This document shows positions 11,801 through 22,532 of a stretch of DNA of 64,000 bases, one piece after another (within the stretch, counting starts at the first letter, position 1; every line of letters starts with the position of its first letter). Made by a program: the position numbers and the translations under genes. A model generated the notes under the pieces. It saw only the letters and a list, made by a program, of their open reading frames with translations. It did not search any database and had not been told where the DNA came from. Source of the stretch: Antedon mediterranea (taxonomy: Eukaryota; Echinodermata; Crinoidea; Comatulida; Antedonidae); contig NC_092674.1 in assembly GCF_964355755.1 (NCBI RefSeq), positions 25,322,001 through 25,386,000 of the forward strand, in the 5' to 3' direction.

Positions 11801-14486
11801 TTGGTCTAAGGGGTTGGAGGTTCGATACTCTGCTTGACGTCTTTTTTTTTTTTTTTTAGTTTTTAATTTAAGAGATTATTTAGAGGGTTAGGTTTTAAAT
11901 ATTTAGGAAGGAGTTTTAATATTTAGGAAGGAGTTTCAATATTAGGAACAAGTTTTATATTTAGGAACGAGTTTTAGGAATGCAATTTTACCGTACTATT
12001 AGCAAACGGAAGCGCCCTCTATAATTACCTATCTTTAGAATCATGGATACGGTATCGTATCTTTAGCAACGGCATTGTATAGTATACAAAGTCGTTACAA
12101 TACCGGCAGAATCAACGCAATTGAAAATCGCTCATGCATACACATTTTCATAACGTCATGTACACAGTTTAACACCAGTTTTTCCGACTATTTGGTTTGC
12201 TTACTGGTGTGTTACTGCGGCTAGGGGTCTAGTGGTTTTGTACGTTCAATTCTCGATCAATTTTTTAAGTTTTTTTTTTAATTAAAAAATTGTATTTTAT
12301 TCACCATCGTCTTTATCCATCATCGTCTTTACCCAGCATTGCCTAGAGGGATGTTTTTTTTTTAGTTTTAGGTCTCAGTGTTAGTTTCTGTCAGAATCTG
12401 CAGTTGAGTTCCGGTGCCGGAATCCTAACCATGGCATTTAATATATTAGTATTTATTACACTACTCAACTACTGTAGGTGCCATGATACTCACTCTTGAT
12501 TACTAAATGATACTAGGCTTACTTGTTTAAGGACCAAACTAATGACTTTTTTTTTTTTTTAAGAGTTAAATTATAATATAATCAAATCCAATTCTGGTTG
12601 ACTATTTTTGTTTGTTTAATTTACGGTTTTATCAGATAAAAAAATACTTAATTGAACAAACATTTTTTTGTAGAAAGTAGAGATCTAATTTTGTTTTTAT
12701 TTATATTTTCAGTTCATTTGCTGACCAATATCTATCATCCATGACAAGTAAACAGCTACATCAATACGACACATTGATAAACAAGCCGTCAAATGATTGG
12801 GATATATATTATTGGGTAACAGGCAAGTAATGAAGCAAATGAAATTGACTCAATGCACTGTCAATTGTATGACCCACTATATGACCCCCGGGAGAGGTGT
12901 GTCACTTACTCTGTGAATACCAAGACGCACCCTGCATCAAAAAGTACCTCTAGGTTTTAAACCATGGTGCATCCATTTTGAAGAACAATTACCATTTTGT
13001 TCGTGATATGGTGGGTGGTAAATTGACACACCATTGTTCATTGATGTGATGTATCATTTAGGTTTTTTGACACACCCCTGCATCAATAATTATCTGTAAA
13101 TGACGCATCTCTCCTGCGGGTCGTATAGTGGGTCATACAATTGACAAGTGCATAAGGAATTGGAGTGTTTAGAGAGCCTTCGATTTGCGTCCACCGACGA
13201 TCAAAGCATGTCATGTTAAGTTATTGTGCATGTGTGGTAATGTTGGCCGTGTTATCTTGTTTACTTGTTTCCCGTACACTTTCGTCTACGGGATCGAGGC
13301 GAAGCACGCGGTGCTTAAAAGCCCCTCTTAGCAATAAAATCATATTCTATGTAGGGTGAAAACTTCAGCAGGTGGTTGGACCATGCGACGTTAAGTTTTG
13401 CTTTGAACAAGTTCACCGTAGCACATGAAACTACATCCGTATGCAGAGCATTCCATAGGAGAATAACTCTCCTGGAGAACGTGTCCCTCCTAATATTAAG
13501 ACGAGAGCTTTTAAACTTGAGTTTATATAGGTGTCCACGGGTCCGAGATTCTAGATCAAATTCAAAAAATGTGTTGATCGAAATACGATCGAAACCTTTT
13601 ACAATCCTAAAAACTTGGATAATATCCGCTCTCTGCCTTCGATATCTCATGGTAGGAAGACCAAGAATTCTCAAACGTTGTTCATAAGGGATATTACGGT
13701 ACCTAGGAATCAATCTTGTTGCTCTTTGCTGGACCTTCTCTATTTCAGCCTGATCTCGTTTTGTAATAGGATTATAAACAGTATTACAATATTCAAGCGT
13801 TGGCCCGACAATAGACTTATACAGCTTTAAAAATCCATCTTTATTCAAGCATTTAAAAGATCTATAAATCATTCTTAGTTTCTTATTAGCTCTTTCACAA
13901 ATATCCGGTACATGCAAATTAAAGATTGTTCCTCACTTTGCCATAGATTTAAAGGTTTCTAGGTCGGTCCAGTTGACAACACATCAGTTGACCTTTAGGT
14001 TGTGATAAATCGCAAAATGTAGGTCAAGTTTACATATCTGGCTTGTGTGCATATCACCCAATTTATCTTTTAAAGGAGTAGGCCTACATTTGTTCTTGCT
14101 AATCTAATCCCTGTCTTTAATCCTACTTTATCATTCTGAATCAATCGGATATGAACTTGTAACAATCCTTTGATCTTATGTCTGGCGACAAATACCAGTA
14201 CTGTACTATTTACATATTCTCTACTAAACGTGGTGGGGAACTGATTGTGTCGCAGCCACAGTTAAACCCTTTGATCTCCTGTTGTTAGATTTCCTTGATT
14301 AAACCAAAAATTTAAATATATGGCATATCACAATTAATAACTGCATTAACTTATAATTCCATTTGTTTAGGAAATTTGGAAACTCCTGCTGACTTTGAAT
14401 GTGAAGTAATGGACCTTCTTAAAGAACATGCAAAAAATACAAATAAGGAATCAAGAATAACGCAGCCAAAGTTAAAACCAAGTTAA
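8883..14486 (+). CDS. SDHAF2: Succinate dehydrogenase assembly factor 2, mitochondrial
   Basis: Four exons join in phase: 8883-8921, 11464-11624, 12713-12822, 14371-14486 (TAA), giving about 141 aa. SDHAF2 (Sdh5/SdhE family) promotes covalent flavinylation of the SDHA subunit of complex II in the mitochondrial matrix. The family core is clear: [19 protein letters not shown] (the RGxxE motif of SdhE/Sdh5 proteins), then [17 protein letters not shown], then a helical tail ending KPS. The N-terminus [23 protein letters not shown] is basic and hydroxylated without acidic residues, as a mitochondrial presequence would be. Intron 3 starts GC (ACAG|GCAAGT) rather than GT; intron 1 holds a 1.9 kb transposon-like element. 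A polyA signal AATAAA lies at 14807-14812. It is followed on the same strand, 545 bp on, by another probable mitochondrial gene. Confidence 0.95.
9001..9330. repeat. TAGGCC-rich low-complexity stretch
   Basis: Dense AGGCCTA/TAGGCC words (for example 9117-9175) inside SDHAF2 intron 1. Similar short words occur all over the window, with further clusters near 15380-15410, 23270-23335 and 46930-46970. No coding content is seen. Confidence 0.55.
9343..11252. mobile_element. Non-autonomous DNA element with inverted minisatellite ends, in SDHAF2 intron 1
   Basis: The left end is 11 head-to-tail copies of a roughly 16 bp unit (AAAGTCGCCCCATCGC) at 9343-9508. The right end is 11 copies of its reverse complement at 11089-11252. 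The outermost bases are AAGTCGCCCC and GGGGCGACTT. Inside these, a second pair of related inverted sequences is seen: GTCGCG near 9750-9790 faces GCGCGACC and GCAACCGAT near 11030-11075. No transposase reading frame is visible in the 1.6 kb interior, and I see no obvious target-site duplication. The open frames over the repeats are simply products of the repeat. Confidence 0.75.
11651..12067. mobile_element. MITE with inverted ends enclosing a tRNA-like promoter, SDHAF2 intron 2
   Basis: The left end GCTAAAGATACGGTACCGTA and the right end (inverted: GCTAAAGATACGATACCGTA) extend inward, with mismatches, to GAGGGC, about 65 bp in all. Inside, 11772-11840 resembles tRNA internal promoter boxes: TAGCCTAATGGGTA (A-box-like) and GGTTCGATACT (B-box-like), followed by a T run. 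It may be a TIR element that captured or was hit by a tRNA-derived SINE. Confidence 0.55.
12403..12440. mobile_element. Solo end of the 80 bp-TIR element family
   Basis: The sequence AGTTGAGTTCCGGTGCCGG followed by AATCCTAACCA matches the outer half of the terminal repeat of the complete element at 15419-16165. No matching second end is visible nearby, so this is a relic. Confidence 0.6.
12856..13150. mobile_element. MITE with about 40 bp terminal inverted repeats, SDHAF2 intron 3
   Basis: Left end CACTGTCAATTGTATGACCC faces the right end, whose inverse is CACTTGTCAATTGTATGACC. Both continue inward through CACTATA(T/C)GACCC. It is about 295 bp long, noncoding, and sits just downstream of SDHAF2 exon 3. 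Confidence 0.7.
13315..13917 (-). pseudogene. LINE (non-LTR retrotransposon) C-terminal reverse transcriptase fragment
   Basis: A 200-residue open frame reads antisense to SDHAF2 within intron 3. It matches the C-terminal 'tail' of CR1/Jockey-type non-LTR reverse transcriptases: [47 protein letters not shown], and near the end ILLWNAL. The catalytic palm and endonuclease are absent, so this is a 5'-truncated insertion, the usual outcome of target-primed reverse transcription. The frame has no stop or frameshift over 600 bp, which suggests it is not very old. The exact clade is uncertain. Confidence 0.85.
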
Positions 14487-15030
14487 TGAACATACATTGT
14501 TCTAAATTATAATTAATTAAAACATTGGTGTGTAATTAATTGTATTGGTTCTCATTCTAATATCTTAGTTCAAACTTTTTAAGAGAGAACAAAAAAAAAA
14601 CACTCTCCCAGAATTATGCCATTACCAGATATGTATTTGAATGTTTGGTATTTGGTATATTAAGACATACTTGAAGAAGTAACAAGTCTTCTAGCCTGGA
14701 AGGGTTACCCTGAAATTGAAATTTAAAAATAAATAGTTGCTGTGTGATGGTGGTGTCCTTGTGGCGGCAATTACTATTGCCATATCCATCTGTCATTTGA
14801 TGTGTAAATAAAGATTTAATTTATATGAGATTTGATTTTTTTTTTCATTTGCAAAAGAATTTGTTTGAATATTGTTACCGTATTTATTTTTACTCCCCGT
14901 AAAATCAAAGTTGTGTAATTTGAAAAATATAGAGGGCGGTAAAACAAATCAAAACAATTTGCCCAGGGCGGCTAGGCTAGCTAGGGGCTATGTGTTTTTT
15001 TTTTTTCGTTTATTTTCTTAAATATTAATT
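14487..15030. other. Intergenic region between SDHAF2 and the sulfurtransferase gene
   Basis: It holds the SDHAF2 3' UTR with AATAAA at 14807-14812. No further gene is seen; the rest, from about 14830, presumably includes the promoter of the next gene. Confidence 0.5.
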
Positions 15031-18000
15031 ATGACAGGAAAATCAGTCTTTACGTTCACTTTTAAACAAATAAGTAACAAGTACAAACTCGGGGCCAGCT
15101 GTTTACCAAGGTCTAATCATGTTTTTTGTGTGCGAAACGCTAAGCCTAGATTTTCTTCGACTTTATCGTCGTTGTTATTGAGAGGCCCCGCGGTAGAAAG
15201 GTGTTTAGATCGGGAACTCGTTGAACCTATACGTAAGTATTTCTAGTCAAATAATTGCAATGTTATACTTTAATTTCCGTGATTTGTATTGTACTGAAGT
15301 AGTAAAAATTCATTCTAAATTAAGATCTAGGCCTAACTAAGATTGACCTAATTTTTTTACAATCATAATCAATATTTATTAGCCTAGCCTAGCTAGCTAG
15401 CTAGTAGGCTATACTGTACGCCGTGGTTAGGATTCCGGCACCGGAACTCAACTGCCCACCGTTAGGGAATCCGACACGCTATTGCGCATGCCCAGAGCTC
15501 TGAGAGGTGAATTATAGCTTGCACTAATAGTAATAGTGCCACACACACACCACACCACCGAGAGTCGGGAGTGTTATAGGGATTTACTGTACTATAGCCT
15601 AAATAGTCGTTGCGCGAGCGAGAGAGCGATGGATGAAACTTGGCCTATATGCCATACATGAATTAATAATTAAAATACGACTACGCCACGCGTTAAAATA
15701 ATTATAATGATATTAATAAGTATCAGTATCTATCTAAGAATCGTAATGCTGTTTTTAGCGTTGCGACCCTGACTTCCCGAACAGTTTTTTGCCGTCAACA
15801 AATCAACTTGTGATTGCATGTTGTTATCAGTATAATGCATTATGAAAAATCATAAAACTAGTCATGTAATTATATAATTCATAATGATATGAAGTTTATA
15901 TATGAATGAAGCAACCACTTTTTAATTACAAAATAAATAGGACCCACTGGTCACGTCAAACTGGTAGCCCTAGCCTAGATTAGTGGATCCCGTATTTAGT
16001 ATGCATCATCTAGGCTAGTTCGCCGTGTGGCGCAGCAATGAAATGATCTATCGCTGTTGATAAGTATAGAGTCGCCGATTACCTCGCTCTGGGCATGCGC
16101 AATAGCGTGTCGGATTCCCTAACGGTGGGCAGTTGAGTTCCGGTGCCGGAATCCTAACCACGGCGTATACTGTATATTAATATTATTTATTAAACCTAAA
16201 TTTAGGCCTAAACTTACAATTTACATATTAATAAATATAGGTATAGTATGAAGACCAGGATAAGTTATGAGTTAAAGGCCTAAGTATATACCTACTGTAG
16301 GCCTGTAGTAGGGCCTACAAAAACAGTCTAGGGCCAGGCCTATCTAAAATACATAATACATTTTTTCCCACAGAGAGTTTAAATTTTTCGAAATTGTATG
16401 CAACCCAGTCAAATGACTCATCAGTAGTGCCTTTTGAGGAATTGGAGAAAATAATAGACGAAAAAAAAAACCAAATAGTTGATGTACGAGAACCTGCAGA
16501 GTTGGAAGAAACTGGGCGTATTGGACAGGCTATGAACATTCCAGGTGAATTTATGTTCCATTGCAGGCTAATTGTGTATATTTTGCAGACCCTATTGGAA
16601 AAAAATTTGGCCATTACGTCGGGAATCATTTTAATTTTGTATGTCATTTCAATCTTTATGTTTTTTAAAAAATTCATTTTTTTCTAATCATTTTTGTCTA
16701 AACCAACAAAAAATTTGACATTTTGTAATTGCCGAGGTACCTTACCACATGCATAAACCCAGAAGCCTTTTGTTTGTTTTTAATAATTTTCCATAAGTTA
16801 ACATAGTATTTAATTTAGTAAGCAGCAATACACATTTTAAAATTGTGAAAAAAAATTTAATTGCAGTTGGTGAAGTTGGCGACGCTTTTAAGATGTCAGC
16901 CGAGGAGTTTCAATCCAAATATGGGCATAAGAAACCAAACGTCAAAGGAACGAATGTAATATTCTATTGTCTGGCTGGCAAAAGAAGTAAAAAGGCTTTA
17001 GAGGCAGCTCATGCTCTGGGATATGTTGAGTAAGTATTATTCAACGTTGAACCTATTATATTAGAACTCCTCCATTGGGACACTGCTATTCATTGACACT
17101 CACATACATGCCAACACTCCCTTTTTGGCCGGAAGACTCCATATTTTAGATTAACATCATGGTCCCAGTTTTCTACATTTTCTCCCTGATTACAATGATA
17201 ACTGAATTTTGACCTATTGTAATATTATTAAAAATGAGACTATAATTATATGATAAGGTAAAAAATAATGATACTGTAATGTAGTCGGTACTTTCCGTGC
17301 AGGATAAACAGTTTTTGGCCAACAAATTTCATTAAAAACGTATTGTCCCCCTGAAAAAATAATTCTTAAAAATTTTTTTGTTGAATATTCCATTTTAATG
17401 TAACATAATAGTTATCCACTTTGACCAAAAATTAGATCGAAAAAAATGTATTTACCTGAAGAAAAAAATGTAATTTAAAGCAAAAAATTGTCAAATTGGC
17501 TGCCAGCCAATGCATTTTTGGTTGAATTTACCCATTTATTTTGTCATTTTACAAGTGAAAACATTTTTTTTTTCTTTTTTTTTTCTATGGAAGTGATTAA
17601 CTTTATTAAAACTACAAAATAACCTATTCAAAGTCTGATTTAATTAATCTTAATTTTTCATGTTTTGGGGGGACAATACATCTTTAATGCTTTAAATTGC
17701 GTTATAAAACTTGCACATTTCTTGCGAACAACCACATGTGCCAAACTAACCATCTTACTAGATTGAGTTGTTCTTTTTAAACGGTTTTCACGATGACCTA
17801 AAAACTACGCCCTATAGACTACATAAAGACGGTCAAATGACATTATTATAAATGACATTATTATAAATGACATTATTATAAATGACATCATCTTAAAAGT
17901 AAATAAATGTATAGTCTCAGTGGCAGGATTTCATACAATCACAGAAATGTACAAACAGTAAATATGGTTTTGTCCAGATACAGTTTTATTTCAATACTAA

Positions 18001-18448
18001 ATATAATACAGTCTGTTCTGGCTATCTCACATACGTTTTCTCTCTCTTTATAAACATTTTATTCTATCAAGCTCTTCTTTTCCTTCTCTCCTTTCTTACC
18101 AGTATACACATTCATATTTAAGGAACGGTCCTAATTAATAAGCATGTACTGGGAGGGGGACTATTTAGTAAAGGGAACATTCCTTGATGATGAGAAAACA
18201 GTAATTGATGTGGGTTATAGGATAGTGAACAAAGAGTACCTAGGGATAGGAAGAAACCACTAGGAATGTTAATAGATAGAGTAGGGAGAAATAGTGAAAA
18301 AGGGTTGTTGACCTGATGGTCAGAGTGTTACCTTACAGTAGTAATTATGTTGTACTTTAATTGTTATATTGGTTGTTTATTTTTTAGAGCAAAGCACTTT
18401 CCAGGCGGTTGGATGGAATGGGCTTCAAACAAAGGCTTGCCAGTTTAA
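15031..18448 (+). CDS. Single-domain rhodanese (thiosulfate sulfurtransferase, TSTD1/TSTD3-like), probably mitochondrial
   Basis: Four exons join in phase: 15031-15232, 16374-16544, 16867-17029, 18388-18448 (TAA), giving about 198 aa. The first about 80 residues are rich in Lys, Arg and Ser and poor in acids, typical of a mitochondrial presequence. The rhodanese domain (about 85-195) has VPFEELEKIIDEKKNQIVDV, DVREPAELEETGRI, the active loop YCLAGKRS with the catalytic Cys in CxxGxR context, and the C-terminal GGWMEWASNKGLPV. Such proteins move sulfane sulfur between persulfides, thiosulfate and glutathione. Intron 1 carries a 747 bp TIR element, intron 3 a 350 bp MITE, and the 3' UTR another MITE before AATAAA at 18746-18751. 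Which human paralogue is orthologous cannot be settled by eye. Confidence 0.87.
15419..16165. mobile_element. TIR element with perfect 80 bp inverted repeats and TA target duplication
   Basis: Bases 15419-15498 are the exact reverse complement of 16086-16165. The ends begin CGCCGTGGTTAGGATTCCGG, and TA flanks both sides (15417-15418 and 16166-16167), as in Tc1/mariner-type insertions. The 587 bp interior has no open frame of note, so it is non-autonomous. It lies in intron 1 of the sulfurtransferase gene. A solo end of the same family is at 12403. Confidence 0.85.
17335..17687. mobile_element. MITE family 3 (TATTGTCCCC ends), sulfurtransferase intron 3
   Basis: The ends GTATTGTCCCCC and GGGGGGACAATACATCTTTA are inverted. 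The interior, including ATAGTTATCCACTTTGACCA and AAATTGGCTGCCAGCCAATG, is shared with copies at 32478-32836, 50784-51013 and 62698-62928. Confidence 0.75.
17843..17893 (+). repeat. 17 bp tandem repeat
   Basis: Three copies of AAATGACATTATTAT run head to tail in intron 3 of the sulfurtransferase gene. Confidence 0.8.
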
Positions 18449-18551
18449 TATGGAGTACTAGGGTTATCACAACTTTCTCCATCACCAACGCTATTTAATC
18501 ACCAAATCAAAACCCCAACTCCAAATCAAAACCTCAACTGTTATTTAATAG

Positions 18552-18708
18552 TAAGCTCTGTCTACACTATCAAACTAGTTTGACAAAAGAAATTTATAAT
18601 GTGGAGGAGATATGCCCAAATACGGTAGTGATATGATATAATCATGTCCATTAAGGGCACATCACATTTTGTTGTCACATAAAGTTTGATAGTGTAAACA
18701 GAGCTTTA
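18552..18708. mobile_element. MITE family 2 (AAGCTCTGTCTACACTATC ends)
   Basis: Inverted ends AAGCTCTGTCTACACTATCA and TGATAGTGTAAACAGAGCTT enclose about 110 bp containing CAAACTAGTTTGACAAA. It lies about 100 bp after the sulfurtransferase stop and before the polyA signal, so it is probably transcribed in the 3' UTR. A second copy is at 21867-22003, and half-copies are at 35570, 37190, 54400 and 56030. Confidence 0.75.
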
Positions 18709-19041
18709 CTCTAGGTTGTAAATGGCGATGATTTGACATATTGGTAATAAAAAGATTTATTCTGGCACACATGGCGTTTCATACGTATAACACTATTAAA
18801 CTAACTATTAAACATAAAACTAGACAACATAAAAAAAGATAACTAACTAGAGAACACTATAATAGTTTAATTGTGAAAGGTCAACGTTGCCAATAGAAAA
18901 TATGTATTATATTATTATTGTAAAAGTTTACCAAGTTGATAGAACACATTTCAATCGACTCTGCCTATGCAATTATAGTTTCTTCCCCTCAGGATACTAT
19001 TTTATGTAGTTTTAGAAATAAATTAAAGAAAAGATGATGAC

Positions 19042-19234
19042 CCTTAAGCTTGTTTTCCTGTCGACGCTATCGTAAACAATAATCGGCAATCTTCTACGTA
19101 AACATTGAAATGTTAACGATTTACAGGAAAAGGTACTCGCTATCGTTATCATTCCAACTTAATCATTTTCAAACGATCGTCGTTGAACTGTTACGATCAA
19201 CGACGATAGCGTCGACAGAAAAACAGGCTTAAGG
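19042..19234. mobile_element. MITE with CTTAAGC...TGTCGACGCTATCGT ends
   Basis: The left end CCTTAAGCTTGTTTTCCTGT continues CGACGCTATCGT. The right end is its inverse with one or two gaps (ACGATAGCGTCGACAG ... GCTTAAGG). The length is about 190 bp, noncoding. Confidence 0.7.
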
Positions 19235-19566
19235 AACAAAGTGTATATTATCAAGTATTGGTGCCAAGGGTGTATTTCTTTCCTATTATATAAAAAAAAA
19301 ACATTTTTTGGAGGGGGCTAACCCTAATTTTGGGAGAGTTGATAAATAATGTTTAGTATTGAAATTGAATAAAATATAAATACCAGATAAAATAAGTTAT
19401 TGAATTCTTATTTCATCAAAAGATTTACAATAGTTGGTTAATACAGTATAGTGTACTACCTCATTAACTATCTTTAAAATTTGAATAAAACAATGCAACA
19501 ATATTAAAATATTAAAATAAATAATTAAGATTGTGTGTTGTATTATATACAGTCAAGCATTTGCAC

Positions 19567-19752
19567 TAAAGCTTGGTTCCCACTAGAACGTAACGCAAGG
19601 ACGTAAACGCAACGCAAGCGTTTTAATCAATGACAAGCGAAGTTATAGACAGTTAGCAATCAAAAGCGAATAAGCCATCGCTTGTGATTGGTCAATTCAC
19701 TTGCGTTGCGTTACGTCCTTGCGTTGCGTCGCTAGTGGGAACCACGCTTTAG
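19567..19752. mobile_element. MITE family 1 (GGTTCCCACTAG ends)
   Basis: Inverted ends TAAAGCTTGGTTCCCACTAG and CTAGTGGGAACCACGCTTTA. Both arms continue with ACGCAACGCAAG-type sequence and an inverted ATTGGTCAATTCACTTGCG, so most of the element can fold into one hairpin. Confidence 0.8.
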
Positions 19753-19826
19753 TGAGAAATCTATTGTTTTTAGATAAGTTCATACCAGTAGCTGATGAAT
19801 TTTCAATAGACTTTTTAATACTATTA

Positions 19827-20046
19827 GAGCTGTAGCTTGGTGGTTAACATGCTTGCCTTTCAATCCCAATGTACAGGGTTCAATCCTAACCTAGTGCCAG
19901 GATAGTAACTCACGACTCTTTCAACTCCACTCCCTAAACCTCATTTAATGAGACTCAGTTTATAAGCACGATAGATTATTAAATAGTTGATCCATCCTGT
20001 AATTGGCGAGTTACTCGCTGTTGGATGCGTATGAAATAAAAAAATT
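19827..20046 (+). mobile_element. tRNA-derived SINE
   Basis: The 5' part resembles a tRNA gene with a pol III A box (TAGCTTGGTGGTTAA) and B box (GGTTCAATCC). About 150 bp of unrelated body follows, and the element ends in an A-rich tail (GAAATAAAAAAATTAATAA). It has no tRNA 3' half, so it is not a functional tRNA. Confidence 0.7.
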
Positions 20047-22532
20047 AATAAATATATACTAGCTATTTGTGCTAGGAAAAAAATTGTTTAACATGTACAT
20101 CTCAGGAGTGTACTTATTATACACTATACAAAAACATTTTCTGAAGAATAGATAATGATCAGAGTTTCATTGAAGGATTCCCACATTTTATCCAGCCTGC
20201 CCTATCTTACAAACAAGACCTATGTAAAGTGTTTACTCCTTCTTCCAATACAGTAATAATTTATTATCCCAAGGATTTGAATCTCAACAAATGTTTTGAA
20301 AGTAGCAATGACATCTAAATAATAGATTTAAATATGAATGTTTATTGGTGCGATGGTACAAATAATTTCATAAGGTGGAAGATAAAATCCTATTTTCATG
20401 AACTGAGTGAAAATTTGATATTTCACGGAATATTTTTATTTGTACTATTGCACTAATATAAAACATTCATTACTATATTTGTTCAATATAACATCAAGAT
20501 AGATTCTTGTCATTGCCATCATTCTAATCTTCTTGTTGTGAATGAGAGATCGCATTGTGCGTGTCACTGCTTCCGTTCGTAGAAGCAGAGATGATGCTGC
20601 TGGATTTCATGCATATTCAAATACTATTACATGATCGTTAAATAGTATGTACTATTGCACACCATGTGACCCACAATCAAATCACAGGAATTTATTTAGG
20701 TGTTAATAGGTTATAAAATATAATAAATAAAAAACACTAACTTCAAAAAGTTTTAGGGAACAGTACAGTATATTTAATTTGTAACTGACTAACATTTTAC
20801 ATATTTATATACAAGGTTCAACAAAACACTGATATTATATAGTCAACTTTTTATTGGTGGGTTCAGTTTTCAATTACAAAACAAATGTTTTATGATATTT
20901 TTTTAAATATCTTAATTGATTGTTCAGAAAATAAAATTTTTTAAAAAGGCAATTGAAATAAACTTTCATTTCTAAATTGAAAATTTTTTATTTACCAAGT
21001 TACCGTATGACTTATGTATTGACTTTTGGGAAATTTACCAAACTTGTGTCAGAATTTAGCCTACTGTAAAGCAGGGGATGGAATCAGTCATTATACAGTA
21101 GTAGTATTAATAACCACATTATTGTGAAAATACAGTACAATAACCCTTAAAGGGGGATAGTATTTCCCTATTGTTAAAAGAGAATAGTAGTTGAATAACC
21201 CCTATTAAAAGAGGATGGTATAGTATGTTAAAACACACATTTTACCTTGTTGTTTCACACGGATGTGACCCTTTAATGGATGTCCCAAAGCAGGGGTTCT
21301 AGTGCCACTACAAAAAAAAGCAATGGCTCCACAACGGTGTTAATTGAAACTTTGCATGACATGATAGATTTTGAGGAGTCAAATTATGTTCCTCTTTTTG
21401 CTTAATGAAAACTTATTGATGACAACTGTCATAATGAATGCATAAATATTGTTTTAATGTACAATTACAAAATGATGTAAATAAAATGTACCACAGTAAT
21501 AATATTAATAAGTAAATTCCTAATAAAATACAATATTTTAGTTGGCTTTGGTGTCGCTTAACATTAATTAAAACACACATTTTGGTATTTAAAGATTAAT
21601 ATACCAATTATTAAATCCTTATTTACAATAATTACAAAGTACGGCAACATGTATAGGTTATTTTGTAATGTAGAAAGGGATGTTAAGTTACAAAAAGTAA
21701 GTGCCCAAAAAAAAGTAGGTAACAAGTTGGGTTCTTAGGAAGAATTCGGTGAGAAAATGAGGTGGATGGAAGTAGGAAGAACTAGACTACAGTAGGTGAT
21801 TCTTCTCAGAAAAACTACTGTGCATCCACACTACTAGTAGTACTAGTCATCTTTTGTTGGTTAACAAAAGCTCTGTCTACATTTCCAAACTAGTTTGACA
21901 AAAAAGTGTGATGTACAGTACTACCCAAATATGGTAGTGATATGACATCATGTCTATGGGCACATTTTTTGTAACGTAAAGTTTGATAGTGTAAACAGAG
22001 CTTAACAGTGGGTTTGAATTAGTATTACTATTCAGTAACATTCTTGATAATTAAAGTGTGAACTCGGGAAACTATTATTCACAAGTGCAGATGTCAATCT
22101 TAAGTTGAGTTTTGACAACACAATTGTCATTAGACAATAGCTAGTACAATAATACACATAACAGTGATACATTCACCACATTTGAATAAAACCCTATTAA
22201 AAACACTATTGTTGTAACACATTAAGATTTTGCTATAGGTGTAATATTAACAAGACTAATATTATTGTACAATGGAACCTGAAAAGCACCCAGTTGGAAG
22301 TAGAAGTTGTTGATAGAACTTGTTTAAAAATAGCATTTATATAAATAAATATTTTTTGATACCTTTGAAATCTGTGGACGGAAAGAGTATGGAAGAATAG
22401 ACAATTTGCCTTCAGTTATTTATATATTCTGTATTAATTCATATTGATAATAGTTAATACTTTATAAAAATAATAACTAGCAAATGTAATAGAAAGTAAT
22501 ATCATTTGAAACACGGCTGATAATTGTCTGAC
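20047..22532. other. Intergenic AT-rich DNA between the sulfurtransferase and PACRG
   Basis: Apart from the MITE at 21867-22003, I see only AT-rich noncoding sequence. The part nearest 22532 should contain the PACRG 3' UTR. Confidence 0.45.
21867..22003. mobile_element. MITE family 2, second full copy
   Basis: The ends AAAGCTCTGTCTACATTTCC and GATAGTGTAAACAGAGCTTA are inverted, with the same interior as the copy at 18552 (CAAACTAGTTTGACAAA, ATATGGTAGTGATATGA). Confidence 0.75.

Noticed and set aside
19827-19895. tRNA gene
   Set aside because: Only the promoter boxes match; no acceptor-stem pairing is evident and an unrelated body with an A-rich tail follows, so it is a SINE.
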